From NCBI RefSeq assembly GCF_025917685.1, contig NZ_CP089518.1:2419001-2483000 (forward strand): a stretch of 64,000 nt of DNA, written 5' to 3'. Below the pieces are notes generated by a model. It saw only the letters and a program-made list of their open reading frames with translations. It was not told the DNA's origin and did no database searches. Positions 27,262 through 37,200 of this stretch are shown one piece after another. How positions within the stretch are numbered: the first letter of the stretch is position 1; the number at the start of each line of letters is the position of its first letter. The position numbers and the translations under genes were made by a program. Source of the stretch: Bacillus cereus (GTDB taxonomy: Bacteria > Bacillota > Bacilli > Bacillales > Bacillaceae_G).

Positions 27262-27946
27262 TTTTATATCCTACTCCCCAAACCGTATGAATTAGTTTTT
27301 CACCATTCATTACGGTTTCAAGTTTATCGCGTAAATTACTAATATGGACCATTACCGTTTTATTAGAACCATAACCGTCTTCATTCCAAACGCGTTCGAA
27401 TATCTCTTCAGAGCTAAATACTCTTCCAGTATTACTCGCTAGTAAATATAAAATATCAAATTCGATAGAAGTGAGCTTAATATATTCACCATTTACTTTA
27501 ACCGTATGATTATGTTTATGAATTTCAACTGTACGAATGCGAATAATACCATCTTCATTCTTTGGTGTGGCAGCGTTTTGGAAAGATGATCTACGTAATA
27601 ATGCTTTCACTCTAGCAACTAATTCTAGTGGATTAAACGGTTTAATCATATAATCATCTGCACCGGTCATAAGTCCTAATATCTTATCCATATCTTCAGC
27701 TTTTGCACTAAGCATAAGGATAGGTACAGTATTATTTTCACGCACTTCTTGACAAACTTCTAATCCATTTCGTTTTGGCATCATAATATCCAAAATCATA
27801 AGGTCAACTTCATATGTAGATATCATTTGTAATGCTTCATCACCATCATAAGCTTTATAAATGTTATAACCTTCATTTCGCAAATAAACAGCGAGTAATT
27901 CTACAATATCTTTATCATCATCAATAATTAATATGTTTTTATTCAT
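27251..27946 (-). CDS. OmpR/VanR-type response regulator
   Basis: 231 aa with an N-terminal receiver domain (IIDDDKD acidic pocket, phospho-acceptor in LMILDIMMPKRNG, switch lysine in MIKPFNPLELVARV) and a C-terminal winged helix of the OmpR type (KLTSIEFDILYLLASNTGRVFSSEEIF to MVHISNLRDKLE). The second ATG of an ATGATG pair has AAAGGAA 7 nt upstream. It is first in the operon. A dyad TTTTGTAG/CTACAAAA at 28005-28028 lies 59-82 nt upstream and may be its own binding site. Confidence 0.92.
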   Translation of the reverse strand: MNKNILIIDDDKDIVELLAVYLRNEGYNIYKAYDGDEALQMISTYEVDLMILDIMMPKRNGLEVCQEVRENNTVPILMLSAKAEDMDKILGLMTGADDYMIKPFNPLELVARVKALLRRSSFQNAATPKNEDGIIRIRTVEIHKHNHTVKVNGEYIKLTSIEFDILYLLASNTGRVFSSEEIFERVWNEDGYGSNKTVMVHISNLRDKLETVMNGEKLIHTVWGVGYKIEK

Positions 27947-28004
27947 CATATAGTTCCTTTCCTTGCGAATCATCAACATTACTATAATATCAAACATTTA
28001 TGTA

Positions 28005-28028
28005 TTTTGTAGTAATGTTTCTACAAAA
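28005..28028. promoter_or_regulatory. dyad upstream of the two-component operon
   Basis: TTTTGTAG (28005-28012) and CTACAAAA (28021-28028) are perfect 8-bp arms around 8 nt. The position suits an operator in the response-regulator promoter region; the binding protein is inferred. Confidence 0.35.
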
Positions 28029-28139
28029 AATTTCACGTAACGTATTAAAAAGGAATTAACACAATTATAACGAATACAAAATAAGAAGGATATTTGAATT
28101 TTACGTTATGTTGAAAGTTAGTTATAAGGGGGACTTGCT

Positions 28140-28748
28140 ATGTTATATAATGATATATATTCATTTACTCCAACTGGAAAAATAGAAAATGACATTAAAG
28201 CTTTTCTATTAAAATACAATAAAGAATTTACATATAAACATTCAATTCGTGTGGCAAATGAGGCAAGAAAAATTGCGGGAATATTTTATGAAGATGAAGA
28301 AAAAGCAGTGATTGCAGGATGTTTACATGATATTAGTGCAATCTTTCCGAACGAGGAGCGGATTGCAGTTGCTGAAAAATTTGGAATAGAAATATTACAA
28401 GAAGAACGAGAATTTCCAATGATTATTCATCAAAAATTATCGAGAGTAATTGCAAAAGAGATATTTAAAATAGAGGACGAAGAAGTTTTAAATGCTATCT
28501 GTTGCCACACTACTTTGCGTAAACATGCTACAAAAATGGATTTAGTACTATTTGTTGCTGATAAATTAGAATGGGATCAAATAGGGACACCTCCATATTT
28601 AATAAATGTTAAAAAAGCTTTAGGAAACTCTTTAGAACATGCTGCTTTTGTATATATTTCATATTTGTGGGAAAGAAAAGATACATTAAAAGTCATACAC
28701 CCGTGGCTAGTAGAAGCATATTGGTATTTAAAAGAAATTGTAGAGTAG
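28140..28748 (+). CDS. yqeK: HD-domain protein, YqeK-like
   Basis: 202 aa. The metal ligands of the HD superfamily appear in order: H in KHSIRVANEARK, the HD pair in GCLHDISAIF, H in MIIHQKLSRV and CCHTTLRKH, and D in LFVADKLEWD. This arrangement and the length match YqeK, a symmetrical Ap4A hydrolase. Its setting differs from the B. subtilis yqeK locus (beside nadD), so it may be a second copy. GGGGGAC precedes the ATG. It is followed after 7 nt by the DUF3885 gene. Confidence 0.75.
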   Translation: MLYNDIYSFTPTGKIENDIKAFLLKYNKEFTYKHSIRVANEARKIAGIFYEDEEKAVIAGCLHDISAIFPNEERIAVAEKFGIEILQEEREFPMIIHQKLSRVIAKEIFKIEDEEVLNAICCHTTLRKHATKMDLVLFVADKLEWDQIGTPPYLINVKKALGNSLEHAAFVYISYLWERKDTLKVIHPWLVEAYWYLKEIVE

Positions 28749-28755
28749 AAAGGGT

Positions 28756-29436
28756 ATGAAAATGCAATTAAAAGAATATATGAATCAAACATTCCCAGGA
28801 GTTACATTAGTACCGTCCATATACTTTCAGTGGGAAAATCATCTTCATTTTGATTTTGGGAAAGATAAATATCAATTCAAAGAAGATGGTAACACGTATA
28901 ATATGGAATATTTTACACAACTATATAGGTATAATAAAAGTCTATTTAAAGATATATTTTCAAAAGAAGATACCGTCTTTTTAGTCACAAATGTTTATCG
29001 ATTTAAACAGGAAAATATAAAAAATTCGCAGAAAATAAATGTATACAATAGATTTATTAAAAAGAGGGATTTAAAGTTTCATATAAGACAAGAAACATTC
29101 CCTTTTCCATTTGAAGATGAAGAAGCTGACTTATATTGTACATATCAACTTTCTTTACAATGTTTTGCGGAAGATATTAAATATGAGCCGCTTATTCAAG
29201 CTGCTAATCATGAAGATTTCCCTGACCTACGCCCACGCCTAGGACGAAAAATAGAAATTTCATATCCAGATGTATTTTTTATAAATGTAACAAAGGATAT
29301 AATCATGTTTATTTATGATGATAGAGGATGTGAAGTAATCGCGAAGAATAAAGAAATGATACGGGATTTATATGAGGAGTATAAAGAGTGGGTACCAGAT
29401 TATGAACGAGAAAGTATAGATAGCTTATTTAAATGA
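28756..29436 (+). CDS. DUF3885 domain protein
   Basis: 226 aa soluble protein. The C-terminal block YPDVFFINVTKDIIMFIYDD followed by RGCEVIA and YKEWVPDYERESID is the conserved part of DUF3885. No enzymatic motif is visible and the function is unknown. AGAAAGGGT lies before the ATG. Its stop overlaps an ATG in the frame of the next gene. Confidence 0.75.
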   Translation: MKMQLKEYMNQTFPGVTLVPSIYFQWENHLHFDFGKDKYQFKEDGNTYNMEYFTQLYRYNKSLFKDIFSKEDTVFLVTNVYRFKQENIKNSQKINVYNRFIKKRDLKFHIRQETFPFPFEDEEADLYCTYQLSLQCFAEDIKYEPLIQAANHEDFPDLRPRLGRKIEISYPDVFFINVTKDIIMFIYDDRGCEVIAKNKEMIRDLYEEYKEWVPDYERESIDSLFK

Positions 29437-29459
29437 CAATAGGGGAAGTGAAGCGTGTA

Positions 29460-30170
29460 ATGAAACGTATCGCCATCGTATCCGCATGGGAACCAGAACT
29501 TACGTATTTGCATCAACATTATCCAAGTGAGCGTGTAGAGAAGATAGCAGCTTGGGAATTTCATTTTCATTCTATTAATGAATTAGAAGTGATATCAGTT
29601 GTAACAGGTGTTGGTAAAGTAAGTTGTGCTAGTTGTGTGCAATTATTAATTAGTGAATTTCAGCCGGATGAGTTGTTTATGACAGGGATATGCGGAAGTT
29701 TATCAAATAAGGTGAAAAATGGCCACATTGTAGTGGCACTTAATGCAATACAACACGATGTTACTGCCGCTGGCTCAGGTGAGGATGTTTTTAATTTATA
29801 CGATGGCAGAACAGCACCTATTGAAACAACAAAGTCAATTGTAAGAAAAATAAAAAAAATACGATCTTATGATCCAGTGCACTACGGTACGTTCTTATCT
29901 GGAGATCAACGTATTCGTAGTTCAGAAATGAGATATTTACTGCATACTGTATACGGAGCATTGGCGGTTGATCAAGAAGTAGCAGCTTTCGCTTACGTAT
30001 GTCATATAAATAAAAAACCATTTTTATGTTTAAAAGCTGCTTCAGATCAAGCGAATGATAAAACGAAAGAAGAACAAAAGGTTTTTAAAATGCTAGCGTG
30101 TGAAAGAGCGTGTGAGCATCTAATTACTTTTTTACGTGTTTATGAGATTACTGTAGTAAATAGTAGATAG
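29460..30170 (+). CDS. mtnN: 5'-methylthioadenosine/S-adenosylhomocysteine nucleosidase
   Basis: Cytosolic nucleosidase that removes adenine from MTA and SAH in methionine salvage. The N terminus IAIVSAWEPELTYL, the GVGKVSCA loop, GICGSLSNKVKNGHIVV and the catalytic ASDQAND motif match the family. From the ATG at 29460 the protein is 236 aa (usual 230-235). An upstream ATG at 29433 lacks a ribosome site, whereas AGGGGAAG at 29441 can serve 29457 (GTG) or 29460. Confidence 0.87.
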   Translation: MKRIAIVSAWEPELTYLHQHYPSERVEKIAAWEFHFHSINELEVISVVTGVGKVSCASCVQLLISEFQPDELFMTGICGSLSNKVKNGHIVVALNAIQHDVTAAGSGEDVFNLYDGRTAPIETTKSIVRKIKKIRSYDPVHYGTFLSGDQRIRSSEMRYLLHTVYGALAVDQEVAAFAYVCHINKKPFLCLKAASDQANDKTKEEQKVFKMLACERACEHLITFLRVYEITVVNSR

Positions 30171-30186
30171 TTAGAGGGTTTTAATA

Positions 30187-30822
30187 TTGGAAACTACAAA
30201 TAAAATAGCAATTCTTGGTGCGAATGGTAAAGTTGGAAAATTCATCCTAAATCATGCGTTAGAAAAGGGATATCAAGTACGAATACTAACAAGGAATCCT
30301 AAAAATACGAAGATATCTAGTGAAAATATAGAGACTATCATTGGGAATGCTCGTGATTTTTCAGCTATAAAGGAATTACTTCAAGGGTGTAAAGCTGTAA
30401 TTAATGCAGTAGGTCAGCCAAAAAATGAGCCTTATATTTTTAGTACAGTTACGAAGCATATTTTAAAAGTAATGAAGGAATATGAAATAAAACGTTATAT
30501 TCTTATTTCTGGTGGCTCCTTAAATGTAAAAGGGGATCAGAAGGGAATGGTAAATAAAGTAGGGGCTAATTTGTTCCAATTATTTATTCCAAAGATGATG
30601 AGGGATAAATATAAAGAATTGGAAATTATACAAGGTAGTGATGTAGATTGGACAATTGTTAGATTACCATTTGTTATAGAGGGAAATGGTATTGAAAATA
30701 TAAAAGAGAGTTTAGTAGATATGCCAGGAATGAAAATCCAAAATGGAGATATTGCACCGTTTGTTATAAAACAAATAAATAGTAAGACATATGTAGGGAA
30801 ATGTCCATTTATTTCAAATTAA
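30187..30822 (+). CDS. NAD(P)-binding oxidoreductase, atypical SDR
   Basis: 211 aa with the Rossmann loop ILGANGKVGKFIL, then VINAVGQPKNEP and a C-terminal segment SDVDWTIVRLPFV as in NmrA/HSCARG-type proteins. These bind NAD(P) but are often sensors rather than dehydrogenases. The TTG start has AGAGGG 8 nt upstream. No tyrosine-lysine catalytic pair is obvious. Confidence 0.78.
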   Translation: METTNKIAILGANGKVGKFILNHALEKGYQVRILTRNPKNTKISSENIETIIGNARDFSAIKELLQGCKAVINAVGQPKNEPYIFSTVTKHILKVMKEYEIKRYILISGGSLNVKGDQKGMVNKVGANLFQLFIPKMMRDKYKELEIIQGSDVDWTIVRLPFVIEGNGIENIKESLVDMPGMKIQNGDIAPFVIKQINSKTYVGKCPFISN

Positions 30823-30836
30823 GGGGTGAAATAATA

Positions 30837-31577
30837 TTGATTACGTATTATGGAGAACTTTGTACAAAGATATATGAAAGTGATAAATCAATTGCGAGTG
30901 GAAAAGAATTGGATTTTTATCTTTCTTTTGCCAAAGACAAAAACATGACAGTGTTAGAACCGATGTGTGGAAATGGTAGAATGCTAATTCCTTTTATACA
31001 AAATGGTGTGAATATAGAAGGATTCGACCTTTCAGAAGATATGCTTAAAGTGTGTAAAGAGAAAGCGGAAAAATTAAACTTAAAACCGGTTGTGTCACTA
31101 GGAAGAATAGAAGAATATCATAGTGATAAAAAATATGATCTTATTATGATTCCTATAGGTTCATTTTCACTGTTACCTGATAATTTAGTAGAAAATAGTC
31201 TTCAAAATATGAAAAAAAACTTAAAGGAAAATGGAAAATTGCTTCTAACAATTGTACAAGGTGGAAGTGAGACAGAACAAATTCTAGATTGGTTAGAGAC
31301 AAATAGAAAAGAAATTAATAACGAATTAATTGTTGAGTATAGAAAAGTTTCATATGATAAGACGCAAAAACTTCTAAATATTATACTGAAATATGAAGTC
31401 ATTCATGATGAGAGAATTGAAGAAACTGAGATTATGGATTTTCCTATAAGACTATATGATTTAAAAGAGTTTGAAAATATACTTATTGCTAATGGATTTA
31501 GTCAAATTGTTATTCATGAAATAAAAGATGGATATGGTGTAGGGAATTCATTTCATGTATTTGAATGCAGTTTATAA
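30837..31577 (+). CDS. class I SAM-dependent methyltransferase
   Basis: 246 aa. Motif I is VLEPMCGNGRMLIPF, followed by GFDLSEDMLKVCKEKA, which binds the SAM ribose, and YDLIMIPIGSFSLLPD as motif II. The substrate is unknown. The TTG at 30837 follows GGGGTGA at 6 nt spacing; an ATG at 30801 lies inside the previous gene without a ribosome site. Confidence 0.83.
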   Translation: MITYYGELCTKIYESDKSIASGKELDFYLSFAKDKNMTVLEPMCGNGRMLIPFIQNGVNIEGFDLSEDMLKVCKEKAEKLNLKPVVSLGRIEEYHSDKKYDLIMIPIGSFSLLPDNLVENSLQNMKKNLKENGKLLLTIVQGGSETEQILDWLETNRKEINNELIVEYRKVSYDKTQKLLNIILKYEVIHDERIEETEIMDFPIRLYDLKEFENILIANGFSQIVIHEIKDGYGVGNSFHVFECSL

Positions 31578-31604
31578 CAAGTCAAAACGGAGGATTATAC
31601 TTAT

Positions 31605-32453
31605 ATGATTCAATACAAAAGATGTAGTGAAGTAAGTATAGATTTAGTGTATAAAGCTTTTAAGGATGGATTTTCAGATTATATTATTAAAATGGATGTT
31701 TCAAAAGAAGATTTTATAAAAAGGTTTTTTGGGCCAGAAGGCAATTCGTTAGAACACTCCTTTCTTGCTTTAGACGGTGACAAATGTGTTGGTGTAATAC
31801 TTGGTGGTATTAAGGTATATGAAAGTATAAAAACAATGCGCTGCGGAACATTAGCGGTTCATCCAGAGTTTCGCGGCATTGGTGTAAGTCAAAAGTTATT
31901 TGCGTTACATAAAGAAGAAGCAACACAAAATAAATGTAAGCAGCTTTTTCTTGAAGTTATTGTAGGAAACGATCGGGCGATTCATTTTTATAACAAATTA
32001 GGTTATGAAAAAGTATATAATCTTTCTTATTATAATTTAAATGATTTAACTGAAATAATGAATAAAGGTAATAAAAATATTGAGGTAAAACAATTAGAAT
32101 TTCCAACATTTAAAGTTGAAATTCAAAAATGGTTAAACTTCCATATAAATTGGCAAAATGATATTGATTATATCGAAAAAACAAATCATACATTTTACGG
32201 TGCATATGTTGATAGCGATATAAAAGGTTCTGTATGTGTAAATGAACAAGGAAAAATTAGTTTTATTTTCATAGACAAAGATTATAGAAATATTGGCGTT
32301 GGGACGAAATTATTACAGGTAGCAAGTGAAGAATTAAAGTTATCAAGTTTATCAATTGGGTTTCCAAACAACAATTTACTGGAAGGTTTTTTAAAGAAAT
32401 CTGGATTTGAAAAGAATTCTTTAGCGCAATATGAAATGTATTTATTGCTATAA
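31605..32453 (+). CDS. tandem GNAT acetyltransferase
   Basis: 282 aa with two GNAT halves. The first (residues 1-145) is complete, with CGTLAVHPEFRGIGVSQKLF and NDRAIHFYNKLGYEKVY. The second (about 175-282) has SFIFIDKDYRNIGVGTKLLQVA and FLKKSGFEKN. Tandem GNATs may use one half for substrate binding only. ACGGAGG is well placed before the ATG. A hairpin follows the stop. Confidence 0.83.
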   Translation: MIQYKRCSEVSIDLVYKAFKDGFSDYIIKMDVSKEDFIKRFFGPEGNSLEHSFLALDGDKCVGVILGGIKVYESIKTMRCGTLAVHPEFRGIGVSQKLFALHKEEATQNKCKQLFLEVIVGNDRAIHFYNKLGYEKVYNLSYYNLNDLTEIMNKGNKNIEVKQLEFPTFKVEIQKWLNFHINWQNDIDYIEKTNHTFYGAYVDSDIKGSVCVNEQGKISFIFIDKDYRNIGVGTKLLQVASEELKLSSLSIGFPNNNLLEGFLKKSGFEKNSLAQYEMYLLL

Positions 32454-32489
32454 AAAGCGGAAGGAATTATTCTTTTCGCTTTTTATTTT
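32453..32489 (+). terminator. terminator after the tandem GNAT gene
   Basis: AAAAAGCG and CGCTTTTT arms with additional GGAA/TTCT pairing lie directly after the stop. Confidence 0.6.
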
Positions 32490-32648
32490 GTACTATAAAC
32501 GTTTTTGCTGTATGTGGGGGGATAAGTAAAAACAACAGAAGTTTTGTTACCTCTCTTATTGAGTTAACTGACACTTTAGTTGAAAAAGGAAAATATATAG
32601 TAAACATTGAATATATTAATACATAAAAAGATTTATGAGGTGAAAGTG

Positions 32649-33209
32649 ATGGCAATTAAGCAAGACGAAATTAAAGTAGTAGTCGGAGCTGGAGTATTTA
32701 ATAATAATCCAGGTTGGGTTCAAACTCAAGAAGATGAACTTAATTTACTAGACAATACCACTTGGGAAGCAAGATTTGAATACAATTCCATTTCAGCTAT
32801 TTTAGCTGAGCATGTATGGGAACATCTTACTTTTGAAGAAGGTGTAAAAGCAGCTGAAATTTGTTATAAATTTTTAAAGCCATCAGGTCATATTCGGTGC
32901 GGAGTCCCTGATGCATTTTTCCGAGATGAGACCTACCAAAATATAGTTCAAATAGGCGGACCTGGTCCGAAAGACCACCCAGCTGCAAGCCATAAAATCG
33001 TTCATAATTATAAAACATTAATGAAAATGTTTGAAATCGCTGGATTCGAGGTAGTTTTACTTGAATATTGTGATGAAAATGGTAAATTTCATTACAATGA
33101 ATGGGATGCAAACGATGGTGTTATTTTCCGTTCGAAAAGGTATGATTCTAGAAATAGAGGCGATAAACTTGGTTTTCCATCGCTAATTGTTGATGCGATT
33201 AAAAGGTAA
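32649..33209 (+). CDS. predicted SAM-dependent methyltransferase lacking the glycine-rich motif I
   Basis: 186 aa. ISAILAEHVWEHLTFEEGVKAA and FLKPSGHIRCGVPD match motifs II and III of class I methyltransferases (COG4627-like). The N terminus has VVVGAGVFNNNPGWVQ in place of a GxGxG loop, as in that group. AGGTG 7 nt before the ATG at 32649 supports this start over a TTG/ATT-rich upstream extension. Substrate unknown. Confidence 0.7.
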   Translation: MAIKQDEIKVVVGAGVFNNNPGWVQTQEDELNLLDNTTWEARFEYNSISAILAEHVWEHLTFEEGVKAAEICYKFLKPSGHIRCGVPDAFFRDETYQNIVQIGGPGPKDHPAASHKIVHNYKTLMKMFEIAGFEVVLLEYCDENGKFHYNEWDANDGVIFRSKRYDSRNRGDKLGFPSLIVDAIKR

Positions 33210-33656
33210 GTCATTCACCTAAAGTAGGTGTTAGTTCCATCAGTTCATTAGTCACAAGTGCATTTTTTTATTTGTGATGTAATTCTATGTTTAACAAGGA
33301 AGCAGACATATATAATAAGTTATTTTGAACATTACATAACTTGATTTGAATACTATATTAGCGCTTCTTAACACCATTTACCTTAAAGGAAATTGCTTTC
33401 AAATATTTAATGGGAAAATCATATAAAGTAAATAAATCTACGTTTTCTCAAGTTGAATTTTTTTGTAAAAATGTTGAGGTACGCCTATTGTAATAAACAC
33501 ATGGAGAGAATATATAATAAATCAGTCAATTAATGTTCAAGTTAACATTCCCACATTAAATTAATATTTCATTCCCATAGTGATTTCTTTTATACATAAA
33601 TTCATGTAAAATAAAATAAGAACATACATTCTGCATAAGAGTAGGAGGCAATAAAT
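33210..33656. other. gene-free stretch
   Basis: A 5-bp hairpin CACCT/AGGTG sits at 33216-33230 directly after the methyltransferase gene. Nothing else is recognisable in this A+T-rich DNA. Confidence 0.4.
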
Positions 33657-34136
33657 ATGTTAGCTCAAATAGAGAAACAAACTGATGGCTATATTATAAA
33701 ATTTGAACGCCAATTTCCCAATACAATAGAGGAAGTTTGGTCTGTTTTAACTGAAAACAGCAAACTTAAAAAATGGATGTCTAATTTACAGATTGAAAAC
33801 CTTAAAGCAGGTGGAATTATAAAGTTCGACATGATGGATGGTTCATTTTTAAATATTGATATTTTAGAGTGCCAACTAAATTCAGTACTTGAATTCACAT
33901 GGGATAAAGATCGTGTCCGATTTGAAATACATAAAGAGGAAAATGGTTCTCTTTTACTTCTTAAAGAATACATTCATGAATTAACTGATCATACACCGAA
34001 AGATATAGCTGGTTGGCATATTTGTTTAGATCTTTTTTCTTCCGTTTTAGAAGGGGAAGAGAAAGAATTTTCTAAAAAAGAATGGAGAAAATGGTTCGAA
34101 AAATACAAGGATAAGATTCATGAAGTGAGAGGATAA
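33657..34136 (+). CDS. SRPBCC (AHSA1-like) domain protein
   Basis: 159 aa START/Bet v 1-like fold. FERQFPNTIEEVWSVLTEN, LKKWMSN and GSFLNIDILECQ to LEFTWDKDRVRFEI mark the AHSA1 pattern. Such proteins bind hydrophobic ligands and in Bacillus often accompany ArsR regulators; none is present here. TAGGAGG stands about 8 nt before the ATG. Confidence 0.82.
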   Translation: MLAQIEKQTDGYIIKFERQFPNTIEEVWSVLTENSKLKKWMSNLQIENLKAGGIIKFDMMDGSFLNIDILECQLNSVLEFTWDKDRVRFEIHKEENGSLLLLKEYIHELTDHTPKDIAGWHICLDLFSSVLEGEEKEFSKKEWRKWFEKYKDKIHEVRG

Positions 34137-34152
34137 TTGTATAATAGGTAAT

Positions 34153-34193
34153 ATTTATTATGTAATTATTATACTATAAAAATGATTTTGTGG
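34153..34193. repeat. left copy of a direct repeat flanking the UvrA-like gene
   Basis: ATTTATTATGTAATTATT at 34153-34170 recurs exactly at 37671-37688. The similarity continues as TATAAAAATG...TTTTG/TGG in both copies. It may hold the promoter of the UvrA-like gene. Confidence 0.5.
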
Positions 34194-34215
34194 AAAAATA
34201 AGAATAGAGGTTAAT

Positions 34216-37200
34216 ATGAAAGTAAATCAACTAATTGCAAATAACATAAATAAACTTGATACTGTTGTTCCGTTTAATAAATCACTTGGTATTGCTGGTT
34301 TATCTGGATCTGGAAAAACAACTCTTTGTCAAACAATTGGTGAAGAATCAAAGAAGCGTCTAGTTTCCTTATTGCCAAAGGCTGAATATCAATATTTATT
34401 TCCTAATATTATGGAAACTAATTTTAGCGCAATTAAAATGGAAGAAATGCCTTTAGTACTTTTTTTAGGGAAATCATCAATTTCTTCCAATCCGCGTTCG
34501 ACGATTGGTACTCATACAGGTGTTTTTAAAGAGATTCGTGAAAAACTAGCGGAAGAATTTAATCTTTCTCCTGAAGTCTTTTCATTTAATAATCAATTAG
34601 GTTGGTGTGCTGGCTGTAAAGGGCGTGGTACTACTAAAAATATTGAGTGTAAAAAATGTAAGGGGAAACGTTATAGTGAAGAAGTTGAACAACGTACTAT
34701 TGAGTTATTTGCTAAATCACATACAATCTCGGATATTAACGATTTAAGCGTTGAATCTATTCTTTTATTAGCAGAAGAATTAAATATTAGCGAAGCAAAA
34801 CAACATATACTGCAAAATATAATTAATATGAACATTGGTTATTTAACATTAAATCGTATTATGGGTACGTTGTCAGGTGGAGAGTTAACACGACTTTATT
34901 TGGCTGAATTCATGGCGGTAAGTGAAAATGCTGTAATTATTATTGATGAGATTTCCGTGGGGCTTGATCACGAAACATTATTACAAATATTAGAAGAAAT
35001 CAAAAAATTAGGGTGCAAAAATCAAGTTTGGCTCATTGATCATTCAGATACAGTACTGGATACAACGGATGAGAAAATGTTCTTCGGACCTGGTAGTGGA
35101 AAATATGGTGGGAAAATCGTAAAAAAATCACCAAGGCCAAAGCCAATACTATCGGAACGAAATTACGAAATGCCAACAGAATATTATACATTCCATGAAT
35201 TATATTGTCGAAATATCCAAATGACTGAGTTTCAGATTCCTAAAAATAGACTTGTAACTGTTACAGGAGAGTCTGGATGCGGGAAATCTACACTTGTTAA
35301 TGAATGTATCGCTAAAGATTTTCAAAAGCGATATCCAAAAGACAAACTTGTTATGGTAGGACAAGATCGAAACCAATCGATTACAAGTCGATCAACTGTA
35401 GCAACTTTCCTAGATATTAAAAAGAAACTGACAAAGTATAGTGAAGAAATTGATGATATTTTTGAGCGCTCAATTGAGGATATTATTGATGAAATTCCAA
35501 ATGAAGATATTGCGTATAAACGCTTGAGCCTACTAATCAAATTAGGACTGGGCTATTTAACATTAGAACGAAAAACACAAACATTATCAACGGGTGAGTT
35601 TCAATGTGTTCATTTAGTTTCTGAGTTATTTGCAAAAACAAGAAACCCACATACATTATTTATTTTTGATGAACCTTCAAAAGGTTTATCACAAAATATT
35701 TTAAATCAATTTATAGATAGTGTTAGAGGGATATTGCAAGATGAATCAGTCTCTATCATTATGATTGAACATAATAGTTACATGTTAGAAAGCTCTGATT
35801 ATATTGTCGATTTTGGAAAAAGACAGCTTAAATCTATAGAGCATCTTGATGTAGTAAGTCATGAGGATTATTATCGTCAAAAAAGCAGTGTGAATAATAC
35901 TGAGCAAATATATATTTCTTCAACATTGAATCAACAAAATGGAATTAATTACTTAGAAGAAAATCATATTGATTATTTTAAAAATGCAGAAAACATCTAT
36001 AAGGGTGGCATATTAAAAAGCTTATCATCAATGGCTCGTTTAATTTACGGTGAATACGAATCTGATACAATTGCACCTGTTGTTGCTATTGATCTCGAAA
36101 GACATTTGTATAGTCAATATAGTTTCTTATATGAAATTGGTGGATTGATCAATCATATTGTAGCTGCTCATCCGACTAATAAAGATACGAGAAGTTTTGA
36201 TTTCTATTCCCAGGACAATCATTGCCCATCATGTTCGGGACGTCTTCAAATTGAAATTTTTGATAAAGAAATTACAATTCAAGATAAAAATGTTCCATTT
36301 TGGGATGGTCTATTCGATCCGGAAATCATGAAAGTATTAAAATTTTATCAATATGAAAAAATAGAATTTCTATTTGAAGAAATTAAAAATGAGCTTGGCC
36401 ATGATTTGTCAAAGAGCTATAATGATATGTCTGAGGAAGAAAAGCATACATTTTGGTATGGCTATTTTGATAAGTCATTTTATGATAAGAAAGGCAAGAC
36501 ACGTAGAACATGGGTAGGATTTAATACAATTATTGGCGGATATATTGTTATCTCAAAAGCAGCTATTAAAGAAGAAATTAAGACGTCTAAAGAATTGATG
36601 ACATGTCCAATTTGCGAGGGTACTGTATTAAATCACCATAAACCACTTAAATTTAGAGATACAGATATTCGTGAAATTATCAATCAGCCGCTTGATGAAA
36701 TAATAAAAATTGTAGGAGATTTACCTGTACTCATCAAATTGAAATCTATCGTAGGTGACAATATGATTATGACAGAAGATGTCTCTTTACTGCCTAGGAA
36801 AACACAGGTCGCACTGAAAATGTTTGAATTAGAACAAGCAAGCTTTTCAAACTATGAAATGGTATTACAAAATGTTTTACCATTCTGGGGCGAAATTAAA
36901 GGTAATATCGAATCAATCAGCAATAATAATAAAGTGACTATTTGTGATTTCCAAAATATCAATGAAACAAGAAAAACTATCATAGATAAGTATTTCACAA
37001 ATGGAAAATATAAAAAATTAACATATGTGTATGAAGCATTTGGTTATAAAAAATTAGTTACCCAAATTAATAAAATTAAAAAAAGTAACCCATGTCCATT
37101 CTGTAACGGAAAAAAAGTTATAACCGAAGATAATCTACATGATGGCGTGTTTAAATTAACAATTCCATGTATAACTTGTAATGCAACTGGTATTAATGAT

